From positions 1 through 64,000 of the forward strand of contig NZ_CAMLMJ010000016.1 of the NCBI RefSeq assembly GCF_946481145.1: a stretch of DNA of 64,000 nucleotides. The letters are read 5' to 3'. Each line of letters opens with the position of its first letter. The first letter of the stretch is position 1. Made by a program: the position numbers and the translations under genes. This DNA is from an uncultured Sediminibacterium sp. Lineage in GTDB: Bacteria > Bacteroidota > Bacteroidia > Chitinophagales > Chitinophagaceae. The notes beneath the pieces were generated by a model, which saw only the letters and a list, made by a program, of their open reading frames with translations, was not told the DNA's origin and made no database searches. Below are positions 58,479-64,000 of this stretch, piece after piece.

Positions 58479-61016
58479 ATGAGAAAATTCATGCTGTTGT
58501 CGGTGTGCATGCTATTTGCATTTGCCACTTTTGCACAACATCCCCCCGTTACCAAGGCCAACTATGCATTGGCGGCACGTTTCTCACCAAAGAAACTGAG
58601 TAAAATGATCTTCAGCACCAATGTGGATCCACACTGGTTGAAGAACTCTGAAAAATTCTGGTATGTGTATGAAACTACCGAAGGTAAAAAATGGTATATC
58701 GTTGATCCTGTAAAAGGAGAGAAGAAGGTAATGTTCGACAATGCCGACCTTGCAGCCAAAATTACCCGTGTAGTTAAAGACCCTTTTGATGCCCAAAATC
58801 TGGGGTTAGACAGCATGCGTTTTGTACGTGACGAAAACTGGATCCAGTTTGAAGTGAAAAGCACACAGGATGAAGTGAAAAAAGATTCAGCAGCTACAAC
58901 AACAACTGGCCGTCGTGGTGCAGGAGGTGCTGCAGCGGCTTCAACCACAAGTAAAAAAGTATTCTATTTTGAATACAATCTTACCACAGGTGAACTCGTA
59001 GAACTTCCAGATTTCAAAAAACCAAAAAGAAAACCCAACTGGGCGAATATTTCTCCGGATGGCAATACAATCATCTTTGGTAAGAACTACAATATTTACT
59101 GGATGGATAAGGCTAACTACGAAAAGGCCTTAAAAAATGAAAATGATTCTACCATTGTTGAAAATGCCCTTACAAAAGATGGATTCGATGGATATGGTTA
59201 TTATAATGATGGTAATCTTTCAGGAAGTGGCATGACGGATGAAGACAAAGAAAAAGAAGCTAAAAGAAGAAGACCTGTATTTGCTTTATGGTCGCCGGAT
59301 TCGAAATATTTCTCCATGCGCAGGGTAGATAACCGTAAAGTGAAAAATCTTTGGGTAATTAATAGTGTGGCAAACCCACGCCCAACACTCGAAACGTATA
59401 AATACTGGATGCCTGGTGAAAAAGAAGCACCGGTAGATCATCTTTATTTGTTTGATATTACCAGCAAAACCAGCAAAGAGTTAAATGTATCTGCATTCAA
59501 AGACCAGGGTGTTGGTACCTGGGCAATGCCTGCAAAAGTGAATACACGCGACGACGATTGGAGACCAAGCATCTGGTTGGGAACAAAAGATAAATTCTAC
59601 TTTACCCGTACAGGTCGCGATCAGAAACGTATAGATGTATGCGTAGTTGATGTTGCTACAGGTACAGTTAAAGCCCTTGTAGAAGAGCGTTTTAACTCAT
59701 TCATTGAAGTTAATCAGATAGCGCTTGTTAATGGGGGTAAGGAATTTATTCACTGGAGTGAGCGCGACGGATGGGCACATTTTTATCTCTATGATGAAAA
59801 TGGCAAACTGAAAAATCAAATTACCAGCGGTGCTTTCCATTGTGAAGATATCCTGGGAGTTGATGAAACCAAACGTGTACTGTATTTCTCTGCAAACGGT
59901 AAAGAAGCTGGAGAAGATCCATATTATTTACATGCTTACCGCATTAATTTCGATGGTACAGGAATGAAATTGCTGAACAGCGGCGATTTTGATCATGCTA
60001 TGCGTATGAATGACGGTAATAGCTTTTTCATCGATAATTTTTCACGGGTTAATACAGTACCTAAATCAGTATTGTATAATGCTGATGGTAAAAAAATACT
60101 CGATCTTGAAACGGCTGATTTCACTTCATTATTTGCATCAGGATACAAGTTCCCTGAAATTTTCAAAGCAAAAGCAGACGATGGTATTACAGATATCTAT
60201 GGTGTAATGTATAAGCCTTTTGATTTCGACAGCACCAAACAATATCCATTAATTGAGTACGTATATCCTGGTCCGCAAACTGAAGCGGTGAATAAGGCAT
60301 TTGGACGTGGATTCGATCGCACAGACCGCCTTGCACAAATGGGTTTTGTGGTTATCACATTGGGTAATCGCGGCGGACACCCTTCGCGCAGTAAATGGTA
60401 CCACAATTTTGGTTATGGTAACCTGCGTGATTATGGTTTAGCTGATAAAAAAGCAGTAGCAGAACAGTTGGCCGATAGGTTCAAATACATCGACATCAAC
60501 CGTGTAGGTATTCATGGTCACTCCGGAGGAGGCTTTATGAGTACTGCTGCTATGCTGGTATATCCTGATTTCTTTAAAGTTGCTGTATCATCTGCAGGTA
60601 ACCACGATAACTCAGTATACAACAGATGGTGGAGCGAGCAACACCATGGTGTGAAAGAAGTAATCAGTGATAAAGGAGATACATCATTCCTCTACAGCAT
60701 TGAGAAAAACCCAGACCTGGCCAAAAACCTGAAAGGTAAACTCATGTTATCTCATGGGGATATTGATAACAACGTACATCCCGCCAATACCATCCGTATG
60801 GCCAATGCACTGATCCGTGCCAATAAACGTTTTGATCTGGTAGTATTACCTGGTCAGCGTCATGGTTATGGCGATATGACTGAATACTTCTTCTGGAGAC
60901 AAGCTGATTATTTCGCAGAACACCTGTTAGGCGATAAAACTGGTCGTACAGAAACGGATATTGAGGAAATGAATAAGGAAGTAGAGCAGAATGGAAGAGC
61001 AGGGAGAAGGAATTAG
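58479..61016 (+). CDS. Secreted DPP4-type S9B peptidase
   Basis: This 845-residue serine peptidase has a signal peptide (MRKFMLLSVCMLFAFATFAQ). Its N-terminal 8-bladed propeller is of the DPP4 type (YFEYNLTTGELVELPDF, FALWSPDSKYFSMRRVDNRKV). The C-terminal catalytic domain has YVYPGPQTEAVNKAFG, Ser in VGIHGHSGGGFMSTAAM (about residue 680), Asp in LSHGDIDNNVHPANT and His in PGQRHGYGDMTEYF. It removes dipeptides with Pro or Ala at position 2. An Ala-rich insertion (GRRGAGGAAAAS, about 147-158) sits between blades. The C-terminal NGRAGRRN-stop is followed by a GGAAATAAG word array and a good terminator at 61068. Confidence 0.93.
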   Translation: MRKFMLLSVCMLFAFATFAQHPPVTKANYALAARFSPKKLSKMIFSTNVDPHWLKNSEKFWYVYETTEGKKWYIVDPVKGEKKVMFDNADLAAKITRVVKDPFDAQNLGLDSMRFVRDENWIQFEVKSTQDEVKKDSAATTTTGRRGAGGAAAASTTSKKVFYFEYNLTTGELVELPDFKKPKRKPNWANISPDGNTIIFGKNYNIYWMDKANYEKALKNENDSTIVENALTKDGFDGYGYYNDGNLSGSGMTDEDKEKEAKRRRPVFALWSPDSKYFSMRRVDNRKVKNLWVINSVANPRPTLETYKYWMPGEKEAPVDHLYLFDITSKTSKELNVSAFKDQGVGTWAMPAKVNTRDDDWRPSIWLGTKDKFYFTRTGRDQKRIDVCVVDVATGTVKALVEERFNSFIEVNQIALVNGGKEFIHWSERDGWAHFYLYDENGKLKNQITSGAFHCEDILGVDETKRVLYFSANGKEAGEDPYYLHAYRINFDGTGMKLLNSGDFDHAMRMNDGNSFFIDNFSRVNTVPKSVLYNADGKKILDLETADFTSLFASGYKFPEIFKAKADDGITDIYGVMYKPFDFDSTKQYPLIEYVYPGPQTEAVNKAFGRGFDRTDRLAQMGFVVITLGNRGGHPSRSKWYHNFGYGNLRDYGLADKKAVAEQLADRFKYIDINRVGIHGHSGGGFMSTAAMLVYPDFFKVAVSSAGNHDNSVYNRWWSEQHHGVKEVISDKGDTSFLYSIEKNPDLAKNLKGKLMLSHGDIDNNVHPANTIRMANALIRANKRFDLVVLPGQRHGYGDMTEYFFWRQADYFAEHLLGDKTGRTETDIEEMNKEVEQNGRAGRRN

Positions 61017-61060
61017 GAAATAAGAAATAAGTAATAAGAAATAACAAATTAGAAAGTAAG
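61014..61060. repeat. GGAAATAAG word array after the DPP4 gene
   Basis: TTAGGAAATAAGAAATAAG and AAGTAATAAGAAATAAC words overlap the stop codon of the upstream gene (AATTAGG) and continue up to the terminator. There is no inverse array downstream, so this is a single-sided copy. Confidence 0.75.
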
Positions 61061-61067
61061 TGTATGA

Positions 61068-61098
61068 CCGTGGCCTCCAAAGGAGGCCACGGTTTTTT
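61068..61098 (+). terminator. Intrinsic terminator of the DPP4 gene
   Basis: CCGTGGCCTCC pairs with GGAGGCCACGG around a 3-nt loop, followed by T6. Strong canonical terminator. Confidence 0.95.
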
Positions 61099-61285
61099 GT
61101 GGAGGGTTGGCTAGTAAAGATGATAATGAGGAGATTTACATGATTGATTTGATTGATCAAGTATTTAGAAAAGTTGCCTTGCATTATTCAGACAATGGCA
61201 GAAGAACGGATTGTTGATTGTCGATTTTAGTTCCTAACTTTCATTAGCCGATCTTACTTTTCGATTTTAGCTTAATTTTTAACCT

Positions 61286-62005
61286 ATGGCAACTGCAGAA
61301 AGAAATATCACCTTTGAAAACTATCTAGAGAGTCATTATATCCACCGCAGTAACTGGTTACGCGCAGCAGTACTGGGTGCAAATGATGGTATTATTTCCG
61401 TTTCAAGTTTGGCCATTGGGGTTGCTACGGCAAGTACAACCAGAGATCCTATCTTATTGGCAAGTATTGCCGGACTGGTTGCAGGGGCATTGTCGATGGC
61501 GGCAGGGGAATATGTTTCAGTAAGCTCGCAGACTGATATTGAAAAGGCAGATATAGCAAGAGAAAAAGAGGAGTTGGAAGAAATGCCCGAAGAAGAATTA
61601 CATATCCTTGCTCAGATCTATGAAAAACGTGGCTTAAAAAAAGAAACCGCAATGCAGGTGGCCATTGAACTCACCGAATTTGATGCGCTGGGCACACATG
61701 TTAGAGACGAATTGGGGATTAATGAAGTTAGTCAGGCAAAACCGATCCAGGCCGCATTTGCTTCTGGAGCAGCATTTACGGCAGGGGGATTATTACCCGT
61801 GCTTGTAACAGTATTTGCACCTGTACAACAAATGGAATATTTTCTTTATTGCTTTACCATTCTTTCACTGATAATACTAGGCGCCGTTGCTGCAAAAACA
61901 GGAGGCTCTGGTATTGGTAAAGCAATTCTGCGCATCGTTATATGGGGGACCATTGCAATGGTAATATCTGCATTGGTCGGATATTTATTTGGCGTGAAAG
62001 TCTAG
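61286..62005 (+). CDS. VIT1/CCC1-family transporter
   Basis: This 239-residue membrane protein begins YIHRSNWLRAAVLGANDGIISVSSLAIGVA, the signature of the VIT1/CCC1 family, which transports iron or manganese into storage compartments in plants and yeast. In bacteria similar proteins export Fe/Mn. Five transmembrane helices are predicted (about 26-44, 50-70, 150-172, 178-200 and 205-235). A central cytosolic domain (EELEEMPEEELHILAQIYEKRGL) holds the acidic residues typical of the metal-binding region. Full length for the family. The gene stands alone after the DPP4 terminator. Confidence 0.92.
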   Translation: MATAERNITFENYLESHYIHRSNWLRAAVLGANDGIISVSSLAIGVATASTTRDPILLASIAGLVAGALSMAAGEYVSVSSQTDIEKADIAREKEELEEMPEEELHILAQIYEKRGLKKETAMQVAIELTEFDALGTHVRDELGINEVSQAKPIQAAFASGAAFTAGGLLPVLVTVFAPVQQMEYFLYCFTILSLIILGAVAAKTGGSGIGKAILRIVIWGTIAMVISALVGYLFGVKV

Positions 62006-62056
62006 CAGATTTCCTTATTGAAAATTGAATATTGGACATTCGTTATTAAATAAGCT

Positions 62057-63052
62057 TTACCTGGTAGTTCTATCCCAGCTTTTAGTCATTTTCACTTTAC
62101 GGATACTACCATCAGCTTCAAAATACAACCTGTCAATACAGGTAACCCGATGATCTCTGTCAAGGTTAGGAATAGGGCGGCGGTGATAAACAATATACCA
62201 TTCATCTGTACCAGGAATGTTTATCACTGAATGATGCCCGGCGCCAGTTGCAACCGAAGAATCAGATTCCAATATGGTGCTTTCTCTTTCAAAAGGTCCG
62301 TATAAACTATTAGACCTCGCATAAGCAACTTTATAAGTGCCGTTTGTCCAACCACCTTCCGACCACATAAAATAGTACATGCCGTTTCTGATAAACATTG
62401 TTGGACCTTCCACATATCCCTTCGGCGTTATTTCTTTTACCAGTTGCCCATTTTCAAAAGGAACAAGTGCGGTAAAGTCTTTATTCAACTTACCAATATT
62501 ACATCGACCCCAACCGCCATAGATGATATAATACGCTCCGTCTTTATCCTGAAAAACATACTGGTCTATTGGTTGTGCATCATTATAAAACTGGTTAATT
62601 AATGGCTTGCCGAGGTGGTCCTTATAAGGGCCTTCAGGTTTACTTGCAACAGCAATACCGATGCCTCCATTATGGTCGTCTTGTACACCATTCCTTTTTT
62701 TACTCTGTATATCATTGGCAGAGAAAAATAAAAAGTATTGGTTGTCTTTTTTCACAATTGATGGCGCCCACATTGCCATATAGGCCCATTTGATGATACT
62801 CGTATCAATCACCCTGGGATGTTTTTGCCAATGTGCCATATCTGTTGATGAAAAAGCATCCATGAAAACCTGATCCTTGTACTTGGCAGAGAATGTAGGG
62901 AAAATCCAGTATTGATTGTTGAATATTACCCCCTCCGGATCTGCGTACCACCCTTCAATAACCGGATTGACGACTTTTTGCGCCTGTAATATGGGCATCA
63001 CTAAAAAAAATAGAATGATAACAAGGGTAATTTTCTTGAATAAGTATATCAT
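62057..63052 (-). CDS. Secreted glycoside hydrolase family 43 enzyme
   Basis: This 331-residue protein has a signal peptide (LVIILFFLVMPILQAQ). It shows the five-bladed GH43 propeller with the catalytic residues in place: Asp in EGWYADPEGVIF (base), Asp around DVIIYGGWGR-type strands (pKa modulator) and Glu in KGYVEGPTMFIRNGMYY (acid). Family members are beta-xylosidases, arabinanases or galactosidases. The substrate cannot be named here, but arabinan or xylan side chains are typical. No SusC/SusD pair is in the window, so it is not part of a visible utilisation locus. Confidence 0.9.
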   Translation of the reverse strand: MIYLFKKITLVIILFFLVMPILQAQKVVNPVIEGWYADPEGVIFNNQYWIFPTFSAKYKDQVFMDAFSSTDMAHWQKHPRVIDTSIIKWAYMAMWAPSIVKKDNQYFLFFSANDIQSKKRNGVQDDHNGGIGIAVASKPEGPYKDHLGKPLINQFYNDAQPIDQYVFQDKDGAYYIIYGGWGRCNIGKLNKDFTALVPFENGQLVKEITPKGYVEGPTMFIRNGMYYFMWSEGGWTNGTYKVAYARSNSLYGPFERESTILESDSSVATGAGHHSVINIPGTDEWYIVYHRRPIPNLDRDHRVTCIDRLYFEADGSIRKVKMTKSWDRTTR

Positions 63053-63195
63053 GATCTAAAATAGGCATAAATATAATAGCTCTGTAAATTCCAGGGCATG
63101 TTAAATGCAGGGTTATTAGTAGTTGCTTTCTTCAGGGATTAATAATACATTTATCCTGCATCAATTTTAGTCCGATTAAAATTAAATACAAGATT

Positions 63196-63597
63196 ATGGC
63201 ATTGCATCAGGAGGAGGCTTTAACACCTAAAGTAACGGGCGTAGGAGGTATCTTTTTCTTTTCAAACGATCCTTCAGCTATGAGAGAATGGTATGAAAAA
63301 AATCTCGGAATCGTATCGAGTGAATATGGAACAAGTTTTGAATCCAGGAATATGGATAATCCGGAAGAAGTAAATACCCTTCAATGGTGTTTATTTAAAC
63401 AGGGGAGTGAATATTTTGCTCCGTCGAAAAAGGAATTTATGATCAATTACCGGGTACAGAATATTGAAGGGATGGTTAATAAGCTGAAAGAAAATGGTGT
63501 TACCATACTGGATGATATTGTTACCTACGACTACGGAAAGTTTGTACATATTATGGATGCCGAGGGAAATAAAATTGAACTTTGGGAACCCAGTTAA
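63196..63597 (+). CDS. VOC-superfamily (glyoxalase-like) protein
   Basis: This 133-residue protein has one vicinal-oxygen-chelate domain: KVTGVGGIFFFSNDPSAMREWYEKNLGI at the start and YGKFVHIMDAEGNKIELWEPS at the end. In between are VNTLQWCLFKQGSEYFAP and INYRVQNIEGMVNKLKENGV. Proteins of this kind act as lyases, dioxygenases or resistance enzymes. The metal-binding residues cannot be confirmed by eye (the C-terminal Glu in KIELWEP is present). The gene is followed by composite repeat copy 3. Confidence 0.88.
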   Translation: MALHQEEALTPKVTGVGGIFFFSNDPSAMREWYEKNLGIVSSEYGTSFESRNMDNPEEVNTLQWCLFKQGSEYFAPSKKEFMINYRVQNIEGMVNKLKENGVTILDDIVTYDYGKFVHIMDAEGNKIELWEPS

Positions 63598-63639
63598 ATA
63601 CAAAACCATGTCTACGCTTTTTAATCAGTACTGCCGGGG

Positions 63640-63860
63640 AAAATTGGCTGCTAGCTTCTAGCCTCTAGCTGCAAGCCTTGATTGGTGCTTGTTTTAGGTC
63701 TTCTGCTATTATTTGAATAAATGACAGGGCTGGCGAATTTGTTTGGTAAAAACCTAATGAAATAAATATTTAATTACCACATCCAAGCTTGTGGATGGTT
63801 AAATTAATAGCAAAAAAAAACTTGTAGCTAGCAGCTAGAGGCTAGAAGCTGTTTTTTCTC
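63640..63860. repeat. Composite intergenic repeat, copy 3
   Basis: AGCTTCTAGCCTCTAGCTG (63653-63671) and its reverse complement CAGCTAGAGGCTAGAAGCT (63832-63850) flank a core of about 160 bases. The core begins GCCTTGATTGGTGCTTGTTT at 63675 and continues with TTCTGCTATTATTTGAATAA, as in copies 1 and 2. The AACACG module is not evident here. Confidence 0.85.
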
Positions 63861-63869
63861 CGGACAACA

Positions 63870-64000
63870 ATGCTTTTTAATCAAACCGACGTGAATGAAT
63901 TGATTCAGCGAATCAATAACCTGAAACCTGACAGTGAAAAAAAATGGGGTAAAATGACCGTATCCCAAATGCTAGCCCACAATTGCAAGGGTTTAGAAAC
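63870..64000 (+). CDS. DUF1569-like (DinB-superfamily) protein, 3' end cut off by window
   Basis: The first 43 codons read MLFNQTDVNELIQRINNLKP and continue DSEKKWGKMTVSQMLAHNCKGLE up to the window edge. The W-G-K-M-T-V-x-Q-M-L-A-H segment with His is typical of DUF1569 proteins, which adopt the DinB-like four-helix fold with a metal-binding His. The frame stays open to base 64000. It starts 19 nt after the inverted arm of composite repeat copy 3. Confidence 0.75.
   Translation, partial: MLFNQTDVNELIQRINNLKPDSEKKWGKMTVSQMLAHNCKGLE

Overview
The window looks like chromosomal DNA of a Bacteroidota bacterium, most likely of the family Chitinophagaceae. The family assignment is an inference. It rests on several features: TANNTTTG-type -7 promoter boxes before a few genes, weak or absent Shine-Dalgarno sequences, many secreted proteins with short Sec signals ending in A-Q, and gene types common in that group (S9 peptidases, tryptophan 2,3-dioxygenase with kynureninase, a bacillithiol-system YtxJ protein, an HU-CCDC81 protein, an SpmA-SpmB fusion). 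I saw no rRNA, tRNA, CRISPR array, transposase or phage gene.

Layout. 1-6.4 kb: 3' part of parC, then secreted proteins of unknown function (including a tandem paralogue pair) and a CvfB-like S1 protein. 6.5-13.7 kb: thiolase and GNAT, an NAD(P)-binding protein, YtxJ, a 39-residue lipoprotein, mpl, a DnaQ-like exonuclease, a polyprenol-phosphate mannosyltransferase-like GT2 and an EamA transporter. 13.7-26.1 kb: a PAS protein with a histidine-kinase H-box but no ATPase domain, a beta-propeller protein, an S9 peptidase, two small Cys-rich secreted proteins, a 2-oxoacid dehydrogenase E2, cinA, dacB, a DUF6526-like protein and a thioesterase. 26.3-32.6 kb: a tight four-gene operon of a 1013-residue TPR protein, an outer-membrane barrel, an HU-CCDC81 protein and a methyltransferase. 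32.5-42.5 kb: glutaminyl cyclase, an FAD oxidoreductase, ychF, spmAB, a sirtuin overlapping a DUF4349 gene, an EVE protein, lutA-like, ribH, a TPR membrane protein and pdhA. 42.5-48.2 kb: an accessory-looking stretch. 48.5-64 kb: sulfurtransferase, M16 peptidase, tryptophan dioxygenase, pyrF, phosphoesterase, SGNH hydrolase, kynureninase, DPP4-type S9 peptidase, VIT1/CCC1 transporter, GH43, a VOC protein and the start of a DUF1569-like gene.

Two things stand out. First, 42362-46789 has the structure of a tandem duplication. A 3' fragment of pruA is joined to a 5' fragment of pdhA at 44669/44670, midway between the intact pdhA and pruA. The second unit does not contain a copy of the first unit's genes. 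Instead it holds an AT-rich two-gene cassette: a lipoprotein with a glycine-rich hydrophobic C-terminus, and a 98-residue three-helix membrane protein. A toxin-immunity-like pair is a possible reading, but it is unproven.

Second, many intergenic regions are filled with arrays of short degenerate words arranged as inverted repeats. Each locus has its own word (for example CCATGGTCTATGG, GGAATAAGAAATAAG, GATGTCTGATGGCA, AATTTGGAAATTTG). They often begin at, or supply, the stop codons of the flanking genes. Three loci share a composite form with a conserved core, GCCTTGATTGGTGCT.

Most of the remaining genes are ordinary housekeeping or secreted-protein genes, and many are transcribed as singletons or pairs.
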